This document shows positions 1-7,635 of a DNA stretch of 64,000 bases, one piece after another. The position numbers and the translations under genes are program-made. Source of the stretch: Ensifer sp. USDA 6670 (GTDB taxonomy: Bacteria; Pseudomonadota; Alphaproteobacteria; Rhizobiales; Rhizobiaceae); the NCBI GenBank assembly GCA_000421085.1, contig ATWE01000011.1, forward strand, positions 124,001 through 188,000. The letters are read 5' to 3'. Below the pieces are notes generated by a model. It saw only the letters and a program-made list of their open reading frames with translations. It ran no database searches and was not told where the DNA came from. Each line of letters begins with the position of its first letter. Position 1 is the stretch's first letter.

Positions 1-1215
1 AAGAGCCCGCTCAAGATCGGCCTCGTCGTCGGTGGCGTTTCGATCAACAAGCAGACCGAACAGCTCGCCCGTGGCGTCGACATTCTCGTCGCGACCCCCG
101 GCCGGCTGCTCGACCTCGTTTCCCGCAAGGCGGTGACGCTGACTCAGGCTCGCTATCTCGTTCTCGACGAGGCCGACCAGATGCTCGATCTCGGCTTCAT
201 CCATGACCTGCGCAAGATATCCAAGCTGGTGCCGAAGAACCGTCAGACGCTGCTCTTCTCCGCAACCATGCCGAAGCTGATTGCCGAGCTTGCCGGCGAA
301 TACCTGACCGACCCGGTAAAGGTCGAAGTCTCGCCTCCGGGCAAGGCAGCCGACAAGGTCGAGCAATATGTGCATTTCGTCCCCGGCAAGGACCTGAAGA
401 CGACCATCCTGAAGCAGACGCTGACTGCCAATCCAGATGGGCTGTCGCTGATTTTCAGCCGCACCAAGCATGGCGCCGAGAAGCTGATGAAGCATCTGGA
501 CCACGTCGGCTTCAAGGCCGCCTCGATCCATGGCAACAAGAGCCAGGGCCAGCGGGAGCGTGCGCTGAAGGCATTCCGCGACGGTGAGATCCGCGTGCTC
601 GTGGCGACGGACGTGGCTGCCCGCGGGATCGACATTCCAGGCGTCACCCACGTCTACAATTACGACCTGCCGGAAGTGCCCGACGCCTATGTGCACCGTA
701 TCGGCCGCACGGCCCGTAACGGCCGCGACGGCATCGCGATCGCCTTCTGCGCGCCGGACGAAATCCGCCTGCTCCGTGACATCGAAAAGCTGATGGGCAT
801 CCAGATCGCTGTCGCAAGCGGTGAAGCGCCCGCCGACCAGGCCCGCCCCTCCAAGGGACGTGGCGGCCGCGGCAACGGTCAGCCTCGCGGTAACGGCCAG
901 CCTCGCGGCAATGGCGCAGGACAGCGCCAAGGCGGACCCCGCCGCGATCGGCCGCAACGCCAGGCGGCAGCCGGCGGATTCGCCGGCGATGAACTGCTGC
1001 GCGACGAGCGCCCGCACGAGCGCCGCGACCAGCGTGCTGCTGGGCATGGACCGGCGGACGGCCGGCCGGAAAACCATCGCAATCACAAGGCGCAGAAGCA
1101 CCATGGGCGGCCCGGGCCGCAGCAGGCCGGCCGCCGTGGGAGCGAACAGTCAGGCGAACGTAATGGTGGCGGCAATCGACCGCAGCGTGCTGACGGTCGC
1201 GGCCAACAGCGCTAG
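1..1215 (+). CDS. rhlE: DEAD-box ATP-dependent RNA helicase, RhlE-like (5' end missing)
   Basis: The reading frame is open from the first base, so the gene starts outside the window; 404 residues remain. Visible helicase motifs in order are the TPGR motif near residue 36, DEAD at about 57-60 (DEADQMLD), SAT near 94, and the C-terminal RecA-like motif HRIGRTARNGRDG near 240. After about residue 275 the protein becomes a low-complexity tail rich in Arg, Gly and Gln with RGNGQPRG repeats, typical of RNA-binding tails of RhlE-type helicases. Family members unwind short RNA duplexes in ribosome assembly, mRNA turnover and cold adaptation. The subfamily assignment rests on the motif layout and RG-rich tail; the missing N-terminus would hold the Q motif and Walker A. 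Confidence 0.93.
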   Translation, partial: KSPLKIGLVVGGVSINKQTEQLARGVDILVATPGRLLDLVSRKAVTLTQARYLVLDEADQMLDLGFIHDLRKISKLVPKNRQTLLFSATMPKLIAELAGEYLTDPVKVEVSPPGKAADKVEQYVHFVPGKDLKTTILKQTLTANPDGLSLIFSRTKHGAEKLMKHLDHVGFKAASIHGNKSQGQRERALKAFRDGEIRVLVATDVAARGIDIPGVTHVYNYDLPEVPDAYVHRIGRTARNGRDGIAIAFCAPDEIRLLRDIEKLMGIQIAVASGEAPADQARPSKGRGGRGNGQPRGNGQPRGNGAGQRQGGPRRDRPQRQAAAGGFAGDELLRDERPHERRDQRAAGHGPADGRPENHRNHKAQKHHGRPGPQQAGRRGSEQSGERNGGGNRPQRADGRGQQR

Positions 1216-1307
1216 AGCACTTCGGAGATAAGTGCGTAGCAGCAAAGACTGATAACGTTTGGTGTTTTCACTGCACTGAACGCTCATAAGCGCCACGGCG
1301 TCTTGGG

Positions 1308-1329
1308 ACGGCGGGTAGATGCCCGCCGT
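1308..1329. terminator. Hairpin between helicase and DUF411 gene
   Basis: Eight-base perfect arms (1308-1315 and 1322-1329) with a six-base loop lie between the converging 3' ends of the helicase and the DUF411 gene. A short TTT follows on the + side. It is placed to act as a shared terminator, although the T-run is weak. Confidence 0.45.
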
Positions 1330-1359
1330 TTCGACTCAGCCCCGCGTCACCTGCGCCAG

Positions 1360-1815
1360 TCAGCCCTTGGGTCTGACAGACTGATAGATCGCGCTGGTGC
1401 CATCTCTCTTCACCGCGAACACGTCATAGGATGCGCGAGGGTCGTCCCCCATGCCCAACGACCCGACGGGCATGCCCGGGACCGCGAGACCGGCAATGTC
1501 CGGGCGCTCGGCGAGGAGCCTTTCTACGGCATCAAGCGGTACATGGCCCTCCAGGTAATAGCCACCGACGACGGCCGTATGGCAGCCTTGCATCTCATCC
1601 GGTATCGCATAGCGCTGCTTTACCGCAGACAGGTCGTCGCCGTCCTTTATGCCTACCGTAAAGCCGGCTCCCTTCATCGCCTCGGCCCATGCATGGCAGC
1701 AGCCGCAATTGGGGTCCTTGTAGACGACCATTTCCCGACCGGCCGCCAAGGCAGGCGCGATCACCCAAGCCGACGCGGCCGCGGCCGCGGAAAACAAAAA
1801 CTCTCTTCTTCTCAT
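1360..1815 (-). CDS. DUF411 family periplasmic metal-binding protein
   Basis: A 151-residue protein. The start chosen is the ATG at 1815, which begins MRRREFLFSAAAAASA, a twin-arginine-like or Sec export signal ending near an ALAAG site; an upstream in-frame start would add an unrelated leader. The mature part begins with VVYKDPNCGCCHAW, whose CxCC cluster is typical of DUF411 proteins, followed by conserved QGCHTAVV and YLEGHVP segments. DUF411 proteins are usually found with copper resistance genes and are thought to bind copper or other soft metals in the periplasm. Directly upstream on the same strand lies the decayed end of an RND heavy-metal pump, so this looks like the survivor of a metal-resistance cluster. 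Confidence 0.85.
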   Translation of the reverse strand: MRRREFLFSAAAAASAWVIAPALAAGREMVVYKDPNCGCCHAWAEAMKGAGFTVGIKDGDDLSAVKQRYAIPDEMQGCHTAVVGGYYLEGHVPLDAVERLLAERPDIAGLAVPGMPVGSLGMGDDPRASYDVFAVKRDGTSAIYQSVRPKG

Positions 1816-1855
1816 CGTCGCTCTCCATTGTACGGCGGTTGTGCGGTATCGAAAT

Positions 1856-2164
1856 GACAGGCTTCCTTCGGTGCATGCGACGAGAACAGGCGCCAGCTCT
1901 TCACCAGGCCGCAAACCCCCGGAATGACCACTAAGGTGAGATCGTCGTCGATACCATTCCGCCGATCAGGCCCGCACCCGGTGCTTCAGAGGATCGGTAC
2001 AAAGCCCCGCCACGATGGCGACTTCGGTCATCATCTTCGGCCGGACCCGTTCGACCGCCCCCACCATGATAGCCTTCTGCAGATCGGCATGCATCAGGGA
2101 ACGCCCCTCGGCCGCGCACGCCGGGGCGTCGCTCCCGCAATGCCTGATCGAGATAGATCAGCAT
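1856..2164 (-). pseudogene. Relic of CusA/CzcA-type RND heavy-metal efflux pump, C-terminal part
   Basis: No single frame is intact, but three frames read in order give consecutive pieces of the C-terminal membrane region of a CusA-like pump. MLIYLDQALRE lies at the 2164 end. DLQKAIMVGAVERVRPKMM with EVAIVAGL follows in a second frame, GLIGGMVSTTI in the first frame again, and VVIPGVCGLVKSWRL in a third. At least three frameshifts and one stop are therefore present, and everything upstream of this segment is missing. The call is by recognition of these conserved pump segments. It explains the isolated DUF411 gene immediately downstream. Confidence 0.75.
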
Positions 2165-2187
2165 GATGACCCCTCACGTGGCGCTCG

Positions 2188-3105
2188 TCAAAGAGCCGGC
2201 ACTTCCTTTGCCCGTTCGCGCGCCGCTGTTCCGCCGGACTTGCGGTTGGTGAGATAGACCCCTGTCACGGCAATTACGGTGCCGATGATCATCGGCCAGG
2301 TCAGCGCCTCGCCGAAAAAAAGCGCCGCCTCGCCCGCGGCAAGCGGCGGCACCAGGTAAATGAGCGACGCCGCACGCGATACCTGCCCGCGCCGAATGAG
2401 ATAGAGAAGGAGCGCGATCGCTCCCATCGAGAGACCCAGCACGGACCAGGCGAGCGCCGCGACAAGTTCGACATTCCAGGTGACCCGCAGGTCCTCGAGC
2501 ATAAGCGCCAGGGGGATGGTGACGAGGAGCGCGCCGACATATTGCAACGCTGCAATCGACCGGATATCGCCAGTCTGCAGATAGCGTTTCTGATAGAGAG
2601 TCCCGTAGGTGACGGCGGCCATGCCGAGAACGTTGACGGCCAGCGGCAGCACGTGGATCGGCGTTGCGGCCGCGTCGATCGCCAGCATCTTCGGCGCAAC
2701 CGCAAGCGCGATGCCGCAGAAGCCGAGGATAAGACCCAGCTTCTGCTGACCCGCCAGCTTCTCGCCGACCAGCCAAGGCGCGACCGCAGCCGTCATCAGG
2801 GGCTGCAAGCCGGCGATGATGCCGGAGATCGCCGCGGGCACACCCTGCCCGATCGCCCACCATACGGCACCGAGATAAAGGCCGTGGAGGAAGATGCCGG
2901 ACACGATCGCATGGCCGATCGCCGTCGCGGAGCGCGGCCAGCGCGCGCCGCTCAGGAGACAGAAGCCGATGAACAACAGAATGGCGAAGCTATAGCGCAG
3001 CGCCAGGAATGTCAGCGGATCGGCGAAGATGGCCGCATATTTTGCAACGACCCAGCCTGTCGACCAGAGCAGCACGAAGATGGCCGGGGCCAGGCGGGCG
3101 AGCAT
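2188..3105 (-). CDS. EamA/DMT-superfamily transporter
   Basis: A 305-residue polytopic inner-membrane protein. The start chosen is ATG at 3105 (MLARLAPAIFVLLWSTGWVV), because the longer frame adds a polar leader without membrane character, and WSTGWVVAKYA is the usual opening of EamA transporters. About ten hydrophobic segments can be counted in two homologous halves; the second half starts around the WSVLGLSMGAIALLL segment and ends in a basic tail. Members export amino acids, metabolites or toxic compounds; the substrate cannot be told here. It stands alone, divergent from the ATP-grasp module across about 360 bases. Confidence 0.85.
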   Translation of the reverse strand: MLARLAPAIFVLLWSTGWVVAKYAAIFADPLTFLALRYSFAILLFIGFCLLSGARWPRSATAIGHAIVSGIFLHGLYLGAVWWAIGQGVPAAISGIIAGLQPLMTAAVAPWLVGEKLAGQQKLGLILGFCGIALAVAPKMLAIDAAATPIHVLPLAVNVLGMAAVTYGTLYQKRYLQTGDIRSIAALQYVGALLVTIPLALMLEDLRVTWNVELVAALAWSVLGLSMGAIALLLYLIRRGQVSRAASLIYLVPPLAAGEAALFFGEALTWPMIIGTVIAVTGVYLTNRKSGGTAARERAKEVPAL

Positions 3106-3469
3106 GAAATCTTTCCTGAGCGAATGGATTTTCGACGATCCGCGCAGGATCGCCGCTGCCGCGATAGAGCCGCGATAGCGCTCCGTCAAAGGAATTTTTC
3201 TGATGGATAGCATCAGCGAATCGGAACCGCCGCTCCACAACCTGCTGAACGCGTCTCCTCGAATCCTATGAGCCTAAAATGCGGGCATCAGCCTGTTTTT
3301 TCTGCGCGGCCCGAAGCCCAGGCTGCGCATGCCGCTGCCCAGTTATCGCCCGGAAACGCCGAAAACGGCCGCGCCGCCACCCGCCAAAATTTTTCGACCG
3401 CCAATGTGCACGCTTCTTGCATTGCACTCTGCGTTGTATTCAAATGGTCGAAAATAAGGGGACCAGCCT
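3106..3469. other. Intergenic region between divergent EamA and ATP-grasp genes
   Basis: About 364 bases with no convincing gene. It must hold the promoters of both divergent genes. An A-rich stretch with AAGGGG at about 3456-3461 precedes the ATP-grasp start and is a plausible ribosome binding site. No clear operator or repeat was seen. Confidence 0.4.
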
Positions 3470-4879
3470 TTGGCATTTGACGAAATGATCAATGCGGACA
3501 GCAGCCCGCGCCAGCCATATTCGACTTATCATCAATGGTATGCCAGCCAGGACAGAAACCGGCTCATCGCGAAATCGAAGGAAGCCGAAAAGATCTTTCG
3601 TAAGACGGGCATCACCTTCGCGGTCTACGGGCACGCGGATTCCTCCGAAAAACTGATCCCCTTCGATCTCATACCCCGCATCATCTCCGGGCGCGAATGG
3701 CGCCGGCTCGCACAAGGCATCGAACAGCGCGTCATCGCGCTCAACGCCTTTCTCGACGATATCTACCACAAGCAGGAGATCATCCGCGCCGGGCGCATCC
3801 CGCGCGAACTGATCGAGAGGAATGACGCCTTCCTGCCGCAGATGATCGGCTTCCGGCCGCCGGGCGGCGTCTACACCCACATCGTCGGTACCGACATCGT
3901 ACGCACCGGCGAAGACCAGTACTATGTGCTGGAGGACAATGCCCGCACGCCGTCCGGCGTCAGCTACATGCTGGAAAACCGGGAAACCATGATGCAGATG
4001 TTTCCGGAGCTGTTCCACCAGAACCGCGTGCGGCCGGTGGAAAACTATCCCAATCTGCTTCGCCAGAGCCTTGCCTCGCTCGCTCCGGCCGGCTGCAACG
4101 GAAAGCCGCGCGTCGCCGTCCTCACGCCCGGGATCTACAACTCCGCCTTCTACGAGCACGCATTCCTCGCGGATATGATGGGCGTCGAACTGGTGGAGGG
4201 CTCTGACCTGCGCGTCATCGACGGCAGGGTAAAGATGCGCACGACGCGCGGCTACGAAGCCATCGACGTACTTTACCGGCGCGTCGACGACGATTTCCTG
4301 GACCCCCTCACCTTCCGCCCGGATTCCGCCCTCGGGATACCAGGCATCATGGATGTCTATCGCGCCGGCAACATCACCATCGCCAATGCCCCCGGCACCG
4401 GCATTGCCGACGACAAGGCGATCTATTCCTACATGCCGGAAATCGTCGAATTCTATACCGGCCGCAAACCCCTGCTCGAGAACGTGCCCACCTGGCGCTG
4501 CTCGGAACCGAAGAGCCTCGCATACGTGCTCGAGCATCTTGCCGAGCTCGTCGTCAAGGAGGTTCACGGCTCCGGCGGCTACGGCATGCTCGTCGGCCCG
4601 ACCGCGACGAAAAAGGAATGTGCAGCCTTCGCCGAGAAGCTTAAATCCCGCCCCGGCAACTACATCGCCCAGCCGACATTGTCGCTCTCGACGGTGCCCA
4701 TCATGGTAAACAAGGGCATTGCGCCGCGCCACGTCGATCTGCGTCCCTATGTGCTCGTTTCGGACAAGGTTCAGATCATTCCGGGCGGCCTGACCCGGGT
4801 GGCCCTGAAAGAAGGCTCCCTGGTGGTGAATTCCAGCCAGGGCGGCGGGACCAAGGACACCTGGGTGCTGGAGGACTGA
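3470..4879 (+). CDS. Circularly permuted ATP-grasp protein (DUF404/DUF407)
   Basis: A 469-residue cytosolic protein. The start is TTG at 3470 (MAFDEMINADSS), preceded by AAGGGG at a usable distance; an ATG at 3485 is the alternative. Recognisable family segments are PYSTYHQWY near the N-terminus, FRPPGGVYTHIVGTDIVR in the first third, EDNARTPSGVSYMLENRE around 150, and the ATP-grasp core with VVKEVHGSGGYGMLVGP around 365. Family members are thought to ligate amino acids or peptides using ATP. It is followed four bases later by the alpha-E gene and then by a transglutaminase-like gene. That fixed trio is a widespread conserved module whose product is unknown. Confidence 0.92.
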   Translation: MAFDEMINADSSPRQPYSTYHQWYASQDRNRLIAKSKEAEKIFRKTGITFAVYGHADSSEKLIPFDLIPRIISGREWRRLAQGIEQRVIALNAFLDDIYHKQEIIRAGRIPRELIERNDAFLPQMIGFRPPGGVYTHIVGTDIVRTGEDQYYVLEDNARTPSGVSYMLENRETMMQMFPELFHQNRVRPVENYPNLLRQSLASLAPAGCNGKPRVAVLTPGIYNSAFYEHAFLADMMGVELVEGSDLRVIDGRVKMRTTRGYEAIDVLYRRVDDDFLDPLTFRPDSALGIPGIMDVYRAGNITIANAPGTGIADDKAIYSYMPEIVEFYTGRKPLLENVPTWRCSEPKSLAYVLEHLAELVVKEVHGSGGYGMLVGPTATKKECAAFAEKLKSRPGNYIAQPTLSLSTVPIMVNKGIAPRHVDLRPYVLVSDKVQIIPGGLTRVALKEGSLVVNSSQGGGTKDTWVLED

Positions 4880-4883
4880 GGCC

Positions 4884-5825
4884 ATGTTGGGAAGAACTGC
4901 AAACGGCCTCTACTGGATGTTCCGCTATATCGAGCGCGCGGAGAACAGCGCCCGCCTCATCGATGCCGGATTGCGCATGTCGCTCACGCGCAGCGAAGCG
5001 ACCGAGGACGACTGGGAAGGGGTGCTGCAAAGCGCGGACGTGCGCGAACTCTATGACCAGGTCCACGAAGGATTGACGAGCGGCGACGCGATCGACTTCC
5101 TTCTGCGTGACCGCGCCAACCCGTCAAGCGTGATGTCGTGCATCGAGGCCGGGCGCAACAACGCCCGCATGGTCCGCACGGCGCTCACGCGCGAGACATG
5201 GGAAGCCATCAACGAATGCTGGATCGAAATGAAGGGAATCCTCGCCAGGAGGGCGAAGACCACCGACATGCCGGAGATCATCGACACGATCAAGCGGCGG
5301 GCCGGGCTTATCCGGGGCGCCTTCCACGGCACGATGCTCAGGAACGAGATCTTCAACTTCTCTCGCATCGGCACCTTCATCGAGAGAGCCGACAACACCG
5401 CGCGCATCCTCGACGTCAAATATTACGTGCTTCTGCCGGCAGTCTCCGCGGTCGGATCGTCCATGGACAACGTCCAATGGGAGTCGATCCTGCGCTCGGT
5501 CTCCGCACACCGCTCCTATGGCTGGGTCTATGATGCCGAACTCAGGCCCGCAAATATCGCCGACTTCCTGATCGCAAACGGCCGCATGCCGCGCTCGCTG
5601 GCCTATTGCTACGACAAGCTCGTCTCCAATCTCGGTTATCTCGCGCGCGAATACGGCGAGCGGCACGCGGCCCACGAGACCGCCGAGCAGACGCTCGGCT
5701 TGCTGCGCAGTCAGTCGATCGCGGAAATCATGGATCAGGGGCTACACCAATATCTCAAGGAGTTCATCAACCAGAACAATCGCCTCGGCCGGGAAATCTC
5801 CGATGGTTACCGGTTCTATCAATGA
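4884..5825 (+). CDS. Alpha-E domain protein (DUF403)
   Basis: A 313-residue protein, predicted largely helical, that begins MLGRTANGLYWMFRYIERAE, the standard opening of DUF403 proteins. Other family segments are ARMVRTALTRETWEAINE near 97-114 and FIERADNTARILDVKYYVL near 165-183. It begins four bases after the ATP-grasp stop, indicating one transcript, and its last codons overlap the extended frame of the next gene. The biochemical role is unknown; gene neighbourhood in many bacteria ties it to the ATP-grasp and transglutaminase partners in a proposed peptide-forming or peptide-modifying pathway. Confidence 0.92.
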   Translation: MLGRTANGLYWMFRYIERAENSARLIDAGLRMSLTRSEATEDDWEGVLQSADVRELYDQVHEGLTSGDAIDFLLRDRANPSSVMSCIEAGRNNARMVRTALTRETWEAINECWIEMKGILARRAKTTDMPEIIDTIKRRAGLIRGAFHGTMLRNEIFNFSRIGTFIERADNTARILDVKYYVLLPAVSAVGSSMDNVQWESILRSVSAHRSYGWVYDAELRPANIADFLIANGRMPRSLAYCYDKLVSNLGYLAREYGERHAAHETAEQTLGLLRSQSIAEIMDQGLHQYLKEFINQNNRLGREISDGYRFYQ

Positions 5826-5841
5826 GCTTAAGGGGGCGGAG

Positions 5842-6660
5842 ATGTATCTGAAAATCAGCCACACGACCGAGTATCATTACGACAAACCGGTACAATACGC
5901 ATTGCAGCGCCTGCGCCTCACGCCGGTAGACCTGCCGGGCCAGACCGTCCGGAACTGGAAGACGCTCGTGGACGGGGCCGCGATCGAAGTGAGCTATGAC
6001 GACCAGTTCGGCAACCGCACGCATCTCGTCAGCGTCGACGCCGATCGAGCCGCCCTTTGCATAGAGGCGAGAGGCGAAGTCCAAACGGAAGACCGGGCCG
6101 GCGTATTCGGCGCCCACCAGTCTTATGTACCGCTGTGGCTCTACGCCCGCGAAACCCCGCTCACCAAGCCCGGCAAGCGGATCCGCGAGCTCGCGAAAGC
6201 CGCCGGAGGTGCCACTGAACTCGAGCGCATGCACGCGCTGATGGCGATCATTCACGAGACCGTACGCTACGAACAGGGTGAGACCCAGGTCGGGACCTCC
6301 GCCGAGGAGGCACTGGAGCGCGGCAAGGGCGTATGTCAGGATCATGCCCACATCCTGATCTCTGCCGCGCGCACCCTTGGCCTGCCCGCACGCTACGTCT
6401 CCGGCTATCTCATGATGGAGGACCATCCGCAGCAGACCGCAAGCCACGCCTGGGCCGACGTGCACATTGCCGGTCTCGGCTGGGTGGGGTTCGATCCCGC
6501 CAACAGGGTCTGCCCGGACGGCCGCTATGTCCGCATCGCCTCGGGCCTGTGCTACCGCGACGCGGCGCCGGTGTCGGGTCTCGTGCACGGTACAGGCACC
6601 GAGACCCTGAAGGTGGCCGTGACGGTTGAGCAACAAGGACAGAGCCAAACTCAGAACTGA
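5842..6660 (+). CDS. Transglutaminase-like cysteine protease family protein
   Basis: A 272-residue protein starting at ATG 5842 (MYLKISHTTEYHYDKPV), preceded by a strong AAGGGGGCGGAG binding site; an earlier start at 5803 lies inside the previous gene and is unlikely. The N-terminal part is the beta-rich transglutaminase-associated domain. The catalytic triad is visible: Cys in GKGVCQDHAHI at about 165, His in ASHAWADVHI and Asp in GWVGFDPAN. No signal peptide is seen, so it acts in the cytosol. It is the third gene of the ATP-grasp/alpha-E operon and may cleave or crosslink the peptide that the ATP-grasp enzyme makes or modifies. Confidence 0.93.
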   Translation: MYLKISHTTEYHYDKPVQYALQRLRLTPVDLPGQTVRNWKTLVDGAAIEVSYDDQFGNRTHLVSVDADRAALCIEARGEVQTEDRAGVFGAHQSYVPLWLYARETPLTKPGKRIRELAKAAGGATELERMHALMAIIHETVRYEQGETQVGTSAEEALERGKGVCQDHAHILISAARTLGLPARYVSGYLMMEDHPQQTASHAWADVHIAGLGWVGFDPANRVCPDGRYVRIASGLCYRDAAPVSGLVHGTGTETLKVAVTVEQQGQSQTQN

Positions 6661-6690
6661 AGCGGGACTTGCCCTTGGTGATGCGGAAGA

Positions 6691-6729
6691 GGATCATTTC
6701 ACCGTTTTAATGAAACCGTGAAATGATCC
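6691..6729. terminator. Long inverted repeat between convergent genes
   Basis: The arms pair over 12 bases, then one mismatch, then four more bases, around a TAATG loop. It lies between the 3' ends of the transglutaminase gene and the converging glycine-rich gene, so it can terminate both. The sequence looks like a dispersed rhizobial intergenic palindrome. Confidence 0.6.
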
Positions 6730-6749
6730 AGGTAGGTCTTCAGCTCCAC

Positions 6750-7454
6750 TCAGCGCGATACAGTGGACTGCAGGATACGGCAAAGAGCAACCAGCCCCCG
6801 GTCGTAGCCGCCATTGACGACATCACGGCAGCGCTTCAATACCGTGCGCCGCTCGTCCGGGGACATGGCGTTGAATGCTGCGATCGGAGTTTGGCCGGGG
6901 TTGCCTATTCCGCCCGCGCCGCCACCGGCACCCGGTCCGCCGCCGCCACCGCCGCCGCCGGGTCCACCTCCGCCGCCGCCCGAGCCGCCGCCGCCAAGCC
7001 CGAGGCCAACGTCCAGTCCAACGCCGCTTCCGCCGCCGGCATTCGCACTCACATTGGCGTTGAGACCGCGGCTGCCTCCGAGCGAGACGTCCGCATCGGC
7101 GTCGATGCCGTTGCCGCCGCCGACATTTGCGCTGACAGTGCTATTGAGACCGCGGCTGCTGCCCGCACTTACATTGGCATTGGCGTTGACGCCGCGGCTG
7201 CCACCGACGGATGCCGTGGCCGAAGTGTTGACCCCGCGCGATCCTCCGACGGAGGCATCGACGTCGGCGCTGACGCCTCGGGATCCGCCAAGCGATGCGC
7301 CGACATTGGCGTTGACGCCCCTCGAACCTCCGAGAGACACCCCAATGTTCAGGCCACCATTGCCTCCAACGCTTTGGGCAAAGCTGGGATTACCGGGAAT
7401 AAAGGTCAGACTCGTCATGAGACCGACAGAGAGAACGAAGGCTTTCTTCCGCAT
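6750..7454 (-). CDS. Secreted glycine-rich repeat protein
   Basis: A 234-residue protein starting at ATG 7454 behind an AGGAAAT binding site. Residues 1-27 are a signal peptide (MRKKAFVLSVGLMTSLTF, ending near SFAQ). Residues 40-151 are eight degenerate copies of a 14-residue repeat of the type SLGGSRGVNANVGA. Next comes a stretch of almost pure glycine with a few prolines, then a 45-residue C-terminal domain (AAFNAMSPDERRTVLKRC to the end) with two cysteines. The pattern suggests an exported structural or surface protein; no function is known to me. The final domain recurs in rhizobial hypothetical proteins as far as I recall. The opposite strand is open too, but only because of the GC-rich repeat. 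Confidence 0.8.
   Translation of the reverse strand: MRKKAFVLSVGLMTSLTFIPGNPSFAQSVGGNGGLNIGVSLGGSRGVNANVGASLGGSRGVSADVDASVGGSRGVNTSATASVGGSRGVNANANVSAGSSRGLNSTVSANVGGGNGIDADADVSLGGSRGLNANVSANAGGGSGVGLDVGLGLGGGGSGGGGGGPGGGGGGGGPGAGGGAGGIGNPGQTPIAAFNAMSPDERRTVLKRCRDVVNGGYDRGLVALCRILQSTVSR
7002..7337 (-). repeat. Eight 42-base coding tandem repeats
   Basis: The stretch encodes eight degenerate 14-residue units in the glycine-rich protein, each with a GGSRG or GGGNG core followed by an N-A-N/D-A-D-type strand. The unit length is constant although the DNA has diverged, which suggests selection on the protein period. Confidence 0.7.
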
Positions 7455-7556
7455 GTTGATTTCCTCCAGCGACGGATGCGATTGCCCGATTGAGGATAAT
7501 TCCAAACACGCGAATAGGTTTCACGAACTGACGTAAGGCATACAACTTTTCAAGGC

Positions 7557-7577
7557 GGGGCAGCATGCGACTGCCCC
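7557..7577. terminator. Hairpin downstream of the dehydratase gene
   Basis: Seven-base perfect arms (7557-7563, 7571-7577) with a seven-base loop lie about 60 bases beyond the stop of the leftward sugar operon. It is placed to end that transcript before the glycine-rich gene's promoter. Confidence 0.45.
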
Positions 7578-7635
7578 GTCTGGTGATGTCATCGGAGAGA
7601 TTTTTACCCGACGGCTCCGCCCGCGGTTCATGGCG

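Noticed and set aside
6814..7536. Proline-rich frame opposite the glycine-rich gene
   Set aside because: Polyproline is the antisense reading of polyglycine codons. The minus-strand frame has the signal peptide and binding site, and this one has neither.
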